Assembly: GCF_007827795.1 (NCBI RefSeq)
Contig: NZ_VITI01000007.1
Location: 186,001 to 250,000, forward strand
Source of the DNA: Azospirillum brasilense
GTDB taxonomy: Bacteria > Pseudomonadota > Alphaproteobacteria > Azospirillales > Azospirillaceae
DNA: 64,000 bases
Direction: 5' to 3'
In this document: piece by piece, positions 1-8,459 of the stretch
How positions within the stretch are numbered: position 1 is the first letter of the stretch
How the letters are laid out: each line of letters begins with the position of its first letter
Made by a program: the position numbers and the translations under genes
The notes under the pieces: model-generated
Seen by the model: the letters and a program-made list of their open reading frames with translations, nothing else
Database searches by the model: none
What the model was told of the DNA's origin: nothing

Positions 1-99
1 TCGGATCAGGTCCGTCTCGTGCCGCCACAGGAAAATCATCGTCCCTGGGCTGGGCGCCCCACATCCGCTTCCGTGAGCCGTCGGGAAAGGGAGGCTGAG

Positions 100-450
100 G
101 TGGAAGGCAAGACGAGGACGCGGGGGCGGTCGCCGCTGCCGGAGGAGGAGAGGCGGAAGCCGGCGGAACGATCGCGCCGGCGCAGCGTCGCGATGAAGGT
201 CGCAGACCTGATCGACGCCAGGGCGATCGTCCGCGCGGCCGGCGTCGCGCTGCTCCGGCACGTTGCCGAACTCCTATCGCAAGGCGCGTTCAAGACCGTC
301 CGGCTGGCGAAGCAGCTGCCCCGGGCGCCCGGGGCACCCGACCCGCGCCGGACGACCCTCGAGGAGGCGGTCACCCACGCCCGCCGCCGCGACGCCGGGC
401 TGGTCTACTCGCTCTCCGGGGAGGGCGGCGCCACCGCCGGCGCGCCATGA
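100..450 (+). CDS. Hypothetical basic protein upstream of the HIRAN gene
   Basis: I do not recognise this 116-aa protein. The N-terminal third is highly charged (RTRGRSP, EEERRKP, RSRRRS), followed by a possibly helical segment around VADLIDARAIV. The GTG at 100 is chosen because GGGAGG lies 5 nt upstream. The reading frame continues upstream to a GTG at 19, and an ATG at 193 has no clear ribosome site. The stop overlaps the ATG of the next gene (ATGA), which suggests translational coupling and is the main argument that this ORF is real. In GC-rich DNA an ORF of this size can be spurious, so confidence is modest. Confidence 0.4.
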   Translation: MEGKTRTRGRSPLPEEERRKPAERSRRRSVAMKVADLIDARAIVRAAGVALLRHVAELLSQGAFKTVRLAKQLPRAPGAPDPRRTTLEEAVTHARRRDAGLVYSLSGEGGATAGAP

Positions 451-1127
451 ATCGAGCGGCGTTGACGGCGCACCAGTTGGCCGCGCTGGCCGCAGCCGCG
501 GCCGTCCAGCACACCGACCGGCCGGTGGGTGACCTGCTCCACCTCTACTTGGCCGGCGGAGCATACCACGACCTCAGCGGACTTGAGGAGATGGGCATGT
601 TGCCTGGTGCGTGGGAACCCCTGGCACTGCGGCGTGATCCGGCGAACCCGTATGACCGCAACGCCGTGCAGGTTTGGTGGCCGGCGGGCCCGTGGATGCT
701 GGGGCACATCCCCAGCGAGGACGCCGAGCACTTAGCGCCCCTGATGGACGCCGGCGTGGTGCCCCGCTGCTGGGCCTACGGCACCGATAGGGACGGCCGG
801 GCGCTCTGGTGGCGGGATCGGCTGCTGATCGACCTGCCCACCGGCACTGTGCGTCCGTTCCGAAGTCGAGCCGAGTACCAGGAAGGCGCGCTTGAGGAGC
901 TGTGGAAGAACTATCCGTCAGGCGAATGGCCGCAGTTCCCGCAGCCGTTGAACGCGGCGCTGAGCATCGAGGCCGAGCGAACGTTCACCCGCGCCAGGCG
1001 GCCGCGGACACGCCGGCGGGTCGTCCTCGAGCGCTATGCCCGGTGGTGGCAGTCCGCTCAGCCAAGGCCGCCCCAACGGGTTCGGTTGGGGAACTCCGTC
1101 CGCGACGACGCCGACTTTTGGAGCTGA
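447..1127 (+). CDS. HIRAN-domain protein
   Basis: The 226-aa protein contains a HIRAN-like core at about residues 50 to 105: WEPLALRRDPANPYDRNAV, then a Gly-rich turn, LGHIPSEDAEHLAPLMDAG. This matches the pattern of HIRAN domains (a conserved R-[DE]-x-x-N-x-[YF]-D-x-N-A-V followed by LG[YH][IV]P). HIRAN domains, named after HIP116 and Rad5, bind single-stranded 3' DNA ends in eukaryotic remodelers. In bacteria they also occur alone, with unknown roles. The C-terminal part (about 150 to 226) is basic and rich in Arg, Pro and Trp, and no catalytic domain is visible. It overlaps the preceding ORF by 4 nt. A DNA maintenance or element-linked repair role is inference only. Confidence 0.75.
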   Translation: MNRAALTAHQLAALAAAAAVQHTDRPVGDLLHLYLAGGAYHDLSGLEEMGMLPGAWEPLALRRDPANPYDRNAVQVWWPAGPWMLGHIPSEDAEHLAPLMDAGVVPRCWAYGTDRDGRALWWRDRLLIDLPTGTVRPFRSRAEYQEGALEELWKNYPSGEWPQFPQPLNAALSIEAERTFTRARRPRTRRRVVLERYARWWQSAQPRPPQRVRLGNSVRDDADFWS

Positions 1128-1243
1128 ATTGAGGTCGGCGCCAGTCATATGATGGCATCACCCGACGTCCGGGGCGGGAGGAGTATCCCCCTGACCGCGG
1201 CCGTCCCGACGCATGGTCCGGGCCGGCCGCCTTCACACGGACG

Positions 1244-2233
1244 TCACGCGCTCCCGACCGGACCACTGGCGGAGCCGAACGGCAGCGGCGGGTGGCTGTC
1301 CTCCGCGGCCATGGCAGCGTCGACGGCGTCGCCACCCCGCTCCTTGGCAGCGGCCGGCGCGGGCGGCCGAACCTTGCCGGCACCGCCCTTCCTAGACTTT
1401 GGAGCCGGGTCGCGGGCGGGCCGCTCCTTGGCGGCGGCCCGCATCTCGTTCAGCTCATCGGCGAGGCGGATGGCGTTGGCCTCGGCCAGGACGGCGCGGG
1501 ACAGGCAGGCGCGGACCTCGGCCGTGACCTGCTCCAGATCAGCCGTACGCTGCTCGAAGCGACCCCGCAGTTCGGCGGCGTCGGCCTTGGCGCACAGCAG
1601 GTCCTTCTCCATCTGGTTCACCCGGCTGCGTTCGACGTCCAGCGAGGCGGTCAGTTCGTCGCGCAGGGCGTAGGCCCGATCGAGGGCGACCTCCATCTCC
1701 CGGCGTTCCGCATCCTTCGCCTCGAGGGCCTCCTGAAGGGCCTCCTGCTCGGCGCCGGCCTCCTCGAGGTGGCCCCGCATCTCGGCGCGCAACGCCAAAA
1801 GGGCATCGATCTCACCCTGCAGAGCCTTGGCGCGGGCTTCCCCGGCGGCGCGCTCGGATTCCAGAGCAGCCCGATGGACCTCCCGCTCGGCGTCCCGTTC
1901 CTGGCGGGCGCGCTCCCGTTCCTGGCGAATGGTCGCGGTCAGGGTATCGGCCAGGGACACCATCAGCGCGTCGGCCTGAGCCAGAACCACAGCCGGCAGT
2001 TCGGCGGGCGTATCGGCTGACGGGTCGATGATGGCCGGCGCGCCCACTTGGGGTTGGGACACGGCGCGACAGCGGTTCTCTTCGTTGATGTCGCTCAGTA
2101 CGGCGTTGATCGTCGCCCGTGTTCCGCCAATCAACCCCTGGATCGCGGTCGCGGACACGCTGCGCCCCTGCGCCTTGAGCGCTAGGATCGCCTCATCGAC
2201 CGCTTCCCGGGTAACCACTTTCCTGTTCGCCAC
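1244..2233 (-). CDS. KfrA-like DNA-binding coiled-coil protein
   Basis: The 329-aa protein starts at a GTG with GAGGAGG about 6 nt upstream. Residues 1 to about 60 (VTREAVDEAILAL, GRSVSATAIQGLIGG, TRATINAVLSDI) match the plasmid replication-region DNA-binding N-terminal domain of KfrA. Residues about 95 to 285 form a long Glu/Arg/Ala coiled coil, followed by a basic, Pro/Ala-rich tail. KfrA proteins are autorepressors on IncP, IncW and IncU plasmids, and their coiled coil helps plasmid stability. The palindromic sites directly upstream (2310 to 2359) fit autoregulation. The relaxase gene lies immediately upstream on the same strand. Plasmid-type ancestry of the region follows from this gene and the relaxase together. 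Confidence 0.85.
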   Translation of the reverse strand: MANRKVVTREAVDEAILALKAQGRSVSATAIQGLIGGTRATINAVLSDINEENRCRAVSQPQVGAPAIIDPSADTPAELPAVVLAQADALMVSLADTLTATIRQERERARQERDAEREVHRAALESERAAGEARAKALQGEIDALLALRAEMRGHLEEAGAEQEALQEALEAKDAERREMEVALDRAYALRDELTASLDVERSRVNQMEKDLLCAKADAAELRGRFEQRTADLEQVTAEVRACLSRAVLAEANAIRLADELNEMRAAAKERPARDPAPKSRKGGAGKVRPPAPAAAKERGGDAVDAAMAAEDSHPPLPFGSASGPVGSA

Positions 2234-2309
2234 GCTCGCCTCCTCGGTCTGTGTTCAGGATCGGAGTTGGGGCCGTTCCCGGAGCCGTCCACAACATTCC
2301 CAAAGCTGC

Positions 2310-2359
2310 CCGTCACATTCGTAATGTTGCGAATGTACGGAACATTGCGAATGTGACGG
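2310..2359. promoter_or_regulatory. Palindromic operator array upstream of the kfrA-like gene
   Basis: A perfect 12-bp inverted repeat (CCGTCACATTCG at 2310 and CGAATGTGACGG ending 2359) encloses further copies of the same half-sites. Two ACATT-N3-AATGT palindromes are at 2315 to 2327 and 2342 to 2354, and GCGAATGTAC lies between them. The array is about 77 bp upstream of the GTG start of the KfrA-like gene. KfrA proteins are known to bind palindromic or iterated sites in their own promoters, so this is the likely autoregulatory operator. A partition or iteron role cannot be excluded. Confidence 0.6.
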
Positions 2360-2452
2360 ACAGCAGACCGTACCCGCCGAAAGCGGGCGCCGCCGGCTCG
2401 AGCCCCGGCGACCGAACCAGCCGAGCAATCGGTGCTTCGTCCCCGCACTCCG

Positions 2453-4357
2453 TCAGCGTGCCCGATCGTCGCGGCTGCGGCGGGGAAACGGGATGACCCT
2501 GGCGGGGCCGGGCGGCTCCGGAACGGTGAGCGCGCCGTTCCGGACGAGGTTGGAAAGCGCCCGCGCCCGCTGCCACTCCCGGCGCGTGAGCCAGTCCGGC
2601 CCCCGCCCGGTCAGTTCGCCGGCGGCCATGGCGGTGACGATCGCCCTGGCCTGCTCCGCCTCCTCGCGGCGCTTGACGAGGCGCTCCCACAGCCAGCGGG
2701 CGATGGTGGCGGCCCGCCGGCGCATCCGGCGCGCGCCCTCGGCCAGGCCCCGGCGGTAGGCGGCGCGCCGCACGGCGTCGATGATCTGGGCGACGCGGGC
2801 GGGAAGCGGGACCGAGTCCGGGATGCGGAGGCCTTCCCTGGCCTCGACGCCGGCCATCCGGGTGTCGATCTCGTCGAGGAGGCTCCGCGCGTGGGTCAGG
2901 CGCGCCTTGAGCCGCTCGCTTCGTTCCCGCTGGGACGCCTCCCGCCGCCGGGCGGCCGCCATGTCGGCGCGCGCGGCCTCGAGCCCCGCTTCCGCGGCGG
3001 TGGCGCGTGTCGTCGCCGCGGCTTCCCGGGCGGCGGCCGCGGCGCGGGCGGCGGCCTCGTCAGCGGCGCGGCTCTCGGCATCGGCACGGGCCTCCCGCTC
3101 GTCCTCGAGCGCACGGCGCAGCCGGCTGGCGGTGCGGCTCGCCTCCTCGGCCAACCGCCTGCGCTCCAGCGCCTCCGCCTCCCAGTCGTCGGCCCGCGCG
3201 GCCTCCCTGGTGGCGCAGGTGGTCGCCTTGGCGACCCGCTCGGCGGCCTTGGTCCCGGCCTTCCTGGCGCCGGCCGCGTAGGAGGCGCGGGCGGTCGCCA
3301 GCACCTTGGCGGCCAGCGGGTCGGCCGGCCGGAGGGGCGCCGCCACCGCCGTGGCGACCGGCGCGAGCGCCGCCTCGGTGTCGCGCAGGATCGCCTCCGC
3401 ACGGGCGGCGCGCGCGGCCAGGGCGTCCTTGGCCGCCCGCTCCCGCTCGGCCCGGGCCTCGGCTTCGGCGCGGGATTGCCGCTCACGTTCCGCCGTGGTC
3501 TCGGCTGCGGCGGCACGGCGTTCGGCCTCCTGGATGGCGGCGGTCCGCGTCGCCTCCGCGGCGAGGACCGCGTTGGCGCGGGCGGCAAGGGCATTGGCGC
3601 GCATGGGTTCCATCCTCGGGTCGACGTGAATGATGTCGGCGGCGGCCGCGGGCCCTTCGGCCGCGTGGACCTTCGCGATGAGGGCGCGGCGCTTCGGCCC
3701 CTCATGGGCCGTCGGGAGGCGGGCGATCCCGCGCGCTTCCAGGCTGCGGCGGTCGATGCGCGCGGGCACGCCGAGGTCCTCGAGGAAGCGATTGGCGACC
3801 GCTTCCCAGGTTTCCCGGACGCGCTCCACGGCATCCTTCTCGGAGAGCCTGAAGACGTCGCGCTGCCTGACGCGCTGCGCTCCGGAGGCCTTCGCCCGCC
3901 GGCGCGCCGCGGCCTTCGGCTCCTTGCCGTCCATCAGGGCGAGGTGGGCGTGCGGGTTCGCCGGGTCGCCGTGGATGGCGGCAAAAGCGACCGCCTCACC
4001 GAGGCCGGCCACGGTGTTGACGCCGGCGAGCTCCAGGATGAAGGCGCGCAGCAGCTTGCCGCGGCGGGCTTCCGGGACCTCGTAGGGAATCGCGACGACG
4101 ATCTTGTCGATGACGCGGGCGTTGCTCCGGCTGGCCGCCTTGCGGTCGATCTCCGCCTTGGCGAAGGCGCGCAACCGACCGACCGGCGCATCGTCCTCCG
4201 GGACCGCGCCGACGGCGACGATCTCCGTCAGCGCGGACGCGCGGGTGATGTAGTCGATGTGCGCCTTGGCGACACCGACGGCGGCGTCGCCGTGACCCTC
4301 CTTGCCGATGAAGGAGGCCGAGCAGGTGAAGGGCGCTTCGGCCCGCGGCTCGGTCAT
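2453..4357 (-). CDS. MobQ-family (MobA/MobL) relaxase
   Basis: The ATG at 4357 is chosen because GGAGGGGAAGG lies directly upstream; the frame stays open for 137 more codons upstream. The 634-aa protein has the MobA/MobL relaxase domain at about residues 1 to 230. The metal-binding histidine motif NPHAHLAL is near residue 120, and the family signature RIDRRSLEARGI followed by LPTAHEGP is near residue 205. The remaining ~400 residues are an Ala/Arg/Glu-rich coiled coil without the primase domain of RSF1010 MobA. MobQ relaxases nick one strand at oriT and stay covalently bound to the 5' end. A Q-type nic candidate lies about 100 bp upstream of this gene. The catalytic tyrosine is not assigned with confidence. 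Confidence 0.88.
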   Translation of the reverse strand: MTEPRAEAPFTCSASFIGKEGHGDAAVGVAKAHIDYITRASALTEIVAVGAVPEDDAPVGRLRAFAKAEIDRKAASRSNARVIDKIVVAIPYEVPEARRGKLLRAFILELAGVNTVAGLGEAVAFAAIHGDPANPHAHLALMDGKEPKAAARRRAKASGAQRVRQRDVFRLSEKDAVERVRETWEAVANRFLEDLGVPARIDRRSLEARGIARLPTAHEGPKRRALIAKVHAAEGPAAAADIIHVDPRMEPMRANALAARANAVLAAEATRTAAIQEAERRAAAAETTAERERQSRAEAEARAERERAAKDALAARAARAEAILRDTEAALAPVATAVAAPLRPADPLAAKVLATARASYAAGARKAGTKAAERVAKATTCATREAARADDWEAEALERRRLAEEASRTASRLRRALEDEREARADAESRAADEAAARAAAAAREAAATTRATAAEAGLEAARADMAAARRREASQRERSERLKARLTHARSLLDEIDTRMAGVEAREGLRIPDSVPLPARVAQIIDAVRRAAYRRGLAEGARRMRRRAATIARWLWERLVKRREEAEQARAIVTAMAAGELTGRGPDWLTRREWQRARALSNLVRNGALTVPEPPGPARVIPFPRRSRDDRAR

Positions 4358-4403
4358 CCTTCCCCTCCCCCAACTGTGAGCGGCGCGGGCTGGGGCGGAC
4401 GGG

Positions 4404-4466
4404 GGGATTAGGAGCCGGGCGCAGCACGGCGTCCCGCAGGGCCTAATCCCACAAGTGCGCCTTCCC
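4404..4466 (+). other. Candidate origin of transfer (Q-type nic region)
   Basis: The gap between the relaxase start and the next stop codon (4358 to 4883) has no convincing gene. Near its left end lies a 9-bp perfect inverted repeat, GGGATTAGG (4404 to 4412) and CCTAATCCC (4442 to 4450). It is followed at once by ACAAGTGCGCCTTCCCC. The Q-type oriT consensus places an inverted repeat just before TAAGTGCG/CCCT, so the predicted nick is between 4459 and 4460 on the + strand. Transfer from this nick would bring the relaxase gene in last. The 29-nt loop is longer than in RSF1010-type origins, and CCTT replaces CCCT. The rest of the gap is GC-rich with no other signal I can support. Confidence 0.65.
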
Positions 4467-4883
4467 CCCTCCGCCGCGGCCCGCTCTGGGTCGGGGAGAT
4501 GGCGGCGGCCGATTCCTTCGCAACGGGCGAGGACGGGCGGACGTGGGAGTCGGTGTGTGAAGGTGGAACGCGGTGCCATTCCGGTCCCGGGACGGGACGG
4601 TCGAACCGGGCGCCGCGGCCGATCCGGAGCCGATCCGGAATGAGGCGGGGGGACACCCCCCGCCACCCCCCGGCCAGGAGCCGGGGTGACGGCGGCGGTC
4701 GCGGCGGGGCTCGAGACCGGCGGCGTGATCGCTCCGCGCCAAGCCCAGGCGCTGCCGGCGGGGGGCATCCAGAGCGTGGCGTCGGATCGGCGCCGGCCCC
4801 AACGCCAAGGGCATCCGGTCGATCACCCGTCGCCCCGCCGGCGAGGCGGAGCGATCGGCTGCCGACGGGAGTCCGATGGACGG

Positions 4884-7334
4884 CTACGCGGCGGAAATCC
4901 GCGGGCGGTGCCGGACGCCGCCGTTGGATCCAGCACCGGTGCGGCCGGCGCCGGCGTTGGCGTCCGGGAAGGGAACGACGATCCCGCCCACGGCGGGCGG
5001 ATCGGCATCCGGCTCCGGCGCACCCGCCGGATCCTCCGGAACGGCCTTCACCGTGACCGGACGCTCCACCCGCAGGCCCGTGATCGCACCGCCGTGGAAC
5101 CCCTCCAGCACCGCCGTGATCTCAGCGTCCGTCAGGCCGGCGAGGACCTTGGCGGCGCTCGGCAAGCCGCGCACCCCGGCCCGCCGGTAGGTCGCGTCCA
5201 CCGCCAGTGTCTTCGCCGCGCCGCAATTGGGGGACAGAGCTCTCTGAATGAGCTTCCACAGGGGATTGTCCCCCAATTGGCCCGCTCGCTGGGCGTCCTT
5301 CTTGGCGGCGTCGGCGGTGGTCCAGAGATCCGGGAACGCGGCGGCGCGCAGTCCCGCGTTCGCCGGCAGAACGCCGAAGCGCACCAGGGCGGACACGGCG
5401 CGCGACGGCATCAGGTCGGACCATGGCAGGACGGCGTCGTACGTGACGTCCAGCGCGACGGAGGAGGCGACGATCACCAAGGCGCGGCGGTCCCGGTGAA
5501 TCAGGCGGAGGCGGTCGAGCACCTGCTCCAACTCGCGCTCCCGGCACTGCTCGAGGACGGCCTGGATGCGGGAGTCGGGGTGGGCTTCGACCAGGGCCAC
5601 GGAGTCGGAGCCGTCCCGCATGCGGCGCCGGCGCTCAACCTTCGGCAGACGGTTCGCCCCCAGGAAGTCCAGCGGCTTGCCGGCGTCGAAGAACAGGGCC
5701 CGGGCCATGGTTTCAACGGCGAGGACGGTCGGCTGCAGACGGCCGGCAACGATGACGGCGGCGTAATCGCGATAGGCATCCGAGCCGCGCAGGCCGCCCA
5801 GATGCCCGAGGGCGGAGCCCTTGGCGACGGCGCGGGCGACGGTGTCGGCGGTGTCCTCGTGGTCCCGGAGGGCGGGGAGGACGGCCTTGTACGTCGCCAA
5901 CAGCGTCGGCCCGGCGGTCGCGCTGGCGACCTCGAACAGGGCGGCCAGGGCGCGCCGGTTGTTGCGGGCGAAGGTCCGGCCGGCCTCGGAGCCGCCGTCC
6001 TCGTCGGCGAGCTCCACCAGCGACGACCGGCCCAGCGCGCGGTCGGCCAGACCGACGACGCAGGCCTTGCGCTCGACATCGAGCCGGACGATGCGGATGG
6101 TCGGGAACCAGAGACGGACGATCCCCACGTCCAGCGAGGCGTCCAGCAGCAGGACCGGAGCCTCGGCCGGGACGCCGCGCAGGTCGGATCGCTTGCACCA
6201 GGCGATGACGGTCCGGCGGGCGTCGGCGGGACCGGCCTTGCCCAGGATCACGGAGTGGAGCGCGGGGCGGGCGGTCTCGATCTCCACGGCGAGGGCGCGC
6301 CACAGGCCGGCGAGGCGGAAGGCCGGCGTGGGGGTATGGGCCGCCAGGACGGCGCCGATGGCGGTGTCCGCCATGGCCGGGTCGATGGCCGGCGCGGCGC
6401 TCTCTCCCTCCAGCTGGGCGGCCCGCCGGCAGTCGTCGGCCGTCAGCCCCTGGGCGGGCCAGTCGGCCGGGGCCAGGCCGGCGAGCATGAGCTGGTGGGC
6501 GAGGCCGGCGCGCCTGACCAGCCAGGCACGGGCCGGTCCGAGGGCGACGTCGTCTTCGTCGACGGGAGCGTCGCCCAGCCAGGCCCGGTCGGCCAGCCAG
6601 TCCTCGAGGGTGATGCTGCGCTCCTTGATGGCGACCTGCCACCAGCTTTCGTCGATGATGACCGCGTCGGGCTTCCGCTGCCCGCTGGGCGCCGGCATCG
6701 TCAGGTAGGCGTGCGGCGCGAAGTACAGGCCCGGCCGGGCATCGTTCGACTGGTCGTAGTGAGCGCAGCGGTGCGCCATCGGGCAGCAGAGGGTGACCGG
6801 CGCCCCGTCCTGAACGGCAATGCGCTCGCACAGATTGCGGTAGGCCGACAGGCCCTTCGCGTGGAGCGCCTTGACGAGGGTGGCCCTACCGCAGACCGCC
6901 GCACCGGCGGCGTCGATCGCCTCCCGGCCGCGCAGAATGGCGACGGGCGGCAGGGGCGCCGGCGGCTCCCAGAACTCGAGGGGGTCGGACTCCCCACGCT
7001 CGGCCTCGGCGACGGCTTCGAGGTTGGCGAGGGTCTTCTCGGCCAGCTCGGTCCCGAGGTTGTGACGCGGGACGAAGAACGCCACCCGGAGGCCGGCGCG
7101 CAGCAGCGGCAGGACGGCCTCGAGCAGGGTCGTCGATTTGCCCAGGCCGGCGGCCCCCCGGATGCCGATCACGGTCCGGGCATTCCCGGACGGTCCGGCG
7201 AGAGCCGCGGCGGCCCAGACGGCGGCCTCCTGCCGCAGGATCGCCTGCGCCTCGGCCGGCAGCAGGGCGTCGACGGTGTAGTGCGGTGGGGGCGGCGCGC
7301 CGGCTCCGCGGCCGGATTCCTCGAGTTCAGCCAT
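4884..7334 (-). CDS. Large P-loop ATPase with DinG/XPD-like cysteine cluster
   Basis: The 816-aa protein has a Walker A motif GAAGLGKSTT near residue 60 and a DEAH-like Walker B, DAVIIDESW, near residue 225. Between them is a cysteine cluster (LCERI, then LCCPMAHRCAHYDQ) followed by APHAYLTMP. This order, Walker A then clustered Cys then a loading segment then DE box, resembles Fe-S superfamily 2 helicases of the XPD/DinG type. Helicase motif VI is not obvious to me, and the C-terminal half (LLLDASLD and beyond) is unassigned. A helicase or plasmid-replication ATPase role is inference. The C-terminal tail is Pro/Gly-rich and low complexity. It is transcribed in the same direction as the relaxase, with oriT between them. 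A primase-helicase of the element is the main alternative. Confidence 0.6.
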   Translation of the reverse strand: MAELEESGRGAGAPPPPHYTVDALLPAEAQAILRQEAAVWAAAALAGPSGNARTVIGIRGAAGLGKSTTLLEAVLPLLRAGLRVAFFVPRHNLGTELAEKTLANLEAVAEAERGESDPLEFWEPPAPLPPVAILRGREAIDAAGAAVCGRATLVKALHAKGLSAYRNLCERIAVQDGAPVTLCCPMAHRCAHYDQSNDARPGLYFAPHAYLTMPAPSGQRKPDAVIIDESWWQVAIKERSITLEDWLADRAWLGDAPVDEDDVALGPARAWLVRRAGLAHQLMLAGLAPADWPAQGLTADDCRRAAQLEGESAAPAIDPAMADTAIGAVLAAHTPTPAFRLAGLWRALAVEIETARPALHSVILGKAGPADARRTVIAWCKRSDLRGVPAEAPVLLLDASLDVGIVRLWFPTIRIVRLDVERKACVVGLADRALGRSSLVELADEDGGSEAGRTFARNNRRALAALFEVASATAGPTLLATYKAVLPALRDHEDTADTVARAVAKGSALGHLGGLRGSDAYRDYAAVIVAGRLQPTVLAVETMARALFFDAGKPLDFLGANRLPKVERRRRMRDGSDSVALVEAHPDSRIQAVLEQCRERELEQVLDRLRLIHRDRRALVIVASSVALDVTYDAVLPWSDLMPSRAVSALVRFGVLPANAGLRAAAFPDLWTTADAAKKDAQRAGQLGDNPLWKLIQRALSPNCGAAKTLAVDATYRRAGVRGLPSAAKVLAGLTDAEITAVLEGFHGGAITGLRVERPVTVKAVPEDPAGAPEPDADPPAVGGIVVPFPDANAGAGRTGAGSNGGVRHRPRISAA

Positions 7335-7680
7335 GCATCCCCGCCCGGACCGGGAACCGCGGCAACGCGGATCGTCCCATGTGCCCTCCTCGGGCCACTT
7401 CCGGGCTTGTCGACGACAGGCGCGGGCCTATCTCGTCGATTGGATCGTGCCGGACGTGGCGCAACACGTTTCGACCGATGGAGCGCCCGGGTCCGACCCC
7501 GGGCGCTTCGCATTTCGGCCCCGGCGACGCCGGAGCGCCCCCGAGATAGACACCGGCCCCCACCCCACAAGGCTCCGGTCAGGAAGCCTCGGCCGAGCGT
7601 CGATCACGACCTCCACCACTCCGGGGACGGCGCCTGTGCCGGCCCCGTCGTCCGGTGCACTCCACCTTGCCGCGTCGGCC
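7335..7680. other. Gene-free gap with a GC-rich hairpin
   Basis: No convincing gene is present. The one notable structure is a 10-bp perfect inverted repeat, AGCGCCCGGG (7482 to 7491) and CCCGGGCGCT (7498 to 7507), separated by 6 nt. It could terminate the small operon read leftward from 8459, but there is no T-tract on that strand. I see no clear promoter. Confidence 0.4.
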
Positions 7681-7971
7681 CTACGGACCAGCCGCCCTTG
7701 GCAGGCCAGCGGCGACGAGAGCGAGACGCCAGAGGATGCCCGCCTTGTCCTGTGGGGGCAGGAGATTGAAGTCGGGGCTCCGGTGGGCCGCGCAGATGGC
7801 CGCGCACGCCTCCTCGCGCGTCGGTGGGCGGTCGAGCAACTCGCCGGAGTCGAAGAGCCCGTCCTTCGTGTAGCGGCTGACGATCACCACGCTGCGCTCG
7901 AGCGACACGGCGACCGTCTTCGGGGAGCGGGGGCCGTCGAGATGGATCAGGATGTGGCGGTTCGGCTTCAT
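7681..7971 (-). CDS. Hypothetical 96-aa protein
   Basis: I do not recognise this protein. The ATG at 7971 is chosen because GGAGG lies 9 nt upstream. The first third alternates hydrophobic and charged residues (HILIHLDG, TVAVSLERSVVIVSRY), suggesting a small beta-sheet. It is followed by REEACAAICAAHRS and a helical tail. It lies 22 nt downstream of the frameshifted resolvase-like gene on the same strand and probably shares its transcript. No function can be assigned. Confidence 0.55.
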   Translation of the reverse strand: MKPNRHILIHLDGPRSPKTVAVSLERSVVIVSRYTKDGLFDSGELLDRPPTREEACAAICAAHRSPDFNLLPPQDKAGILWRLALVAAGLPRAAGP

Positions 7972-7993
7972 GGGCGTGCCTCCGGAAAGGGCA

Positions 7994-8459
7994 TCAGTCG
8001 GCACTGCCCAGGCACTCGGCGAGGCTGGCGGTGGGCCGGAGCGCGGGCGCAGCCCGATGGTCGCGGCGGACGCGCATGACCGTGGCGACCGACAGCCCGA
8101 CGGTCGCAGCGATCTTCCGAACCACGACGCCGGCCGCGGACAGAGCGAGGATCTCGGCGACGCTTTCCCGAGTCACGTGGCCGTGGGGACGACTCCCCGG
8201 ACACGCCGCCCCGCAGCACGAAGACCCGAACCCCGGCCTCCGACGCGCGGCGCAACGACGCCAGCGCCGCGCGGGCGGTGGCTCCGAGATGGCCGAGGTC
8301 CGGGACCAGGAGATCGTCGCCATCCGCGAGGAGGGCCAGCAGGGTGCTGAGGCCGGCCCGGTCGACGCTGGTGTCCTGCACGATCCGGGCGTCGGCGATC
8401 GCGGCGGCATCCCCCTCCGTCAGGTCGGCGGTTGCGGAATGGATGTAGACGACTCGCAT
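7994..8459 (-). pseudogene. Degenerate resolvase-like protein, frameshifted
   Basis: AGGAGG lies 7 nt before the ATG at 8459. The first ~90 codons (MRVVYIHSATADL, LLALLADGDDLLVPDLGHLG, AGVRVFVLRGG) follow the fold pattern of the serine resolvase N-terminal domain. The matching helix-turn-helix (VTRESVAEILALSAAG, VRKIAATVGLSVATVMRVRR) lies in another frame and ends at 7994. The frames join only if one base is skipped near 8185 to 8205, at a CCCC run. Key residues look lost: the usual Y-x-R-V-S catalytic serine motif reads YIHSAT, and the usual R-L-G-R motif reads HLGA. It may be a decayed recombinase, a non-catalytic regulator broken by mutation, or a sequencing error. Programmed frameshifting is unlikely but not excluded. 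Confidence 0.65.

Noticed and set aside
49..61. Copy of the tRNA-Phe 3' end (CGTCCCTGGGC) as the left attachment site
   Set aside because: It is only 11 bp, and it is in inverted rather than direct orientation relative to the tRNA end, so it cannot be the partner att site.
2432..4411. 659-codon + strand frame opposite the relaxase
   Set aside because: The minus-strand product has clear relaxase motifs and a strong ribosome site. The + frame is rich in Gly, Arg and Pro without motifs.
4443..4826. 127-codon minus-strand frame in the oriT gap
   Set aside because: It overlaps the nic candidate, has a biased Arg/Pro/Gly composition and shows no ribosome site or domain.
4686..7769. 1,027-codon + strand frame opposite the large ATPase
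   Set aside because: The minus-strand product has ordered Walker A, Cys and DE motifs; the + frame is an antisense shadow.
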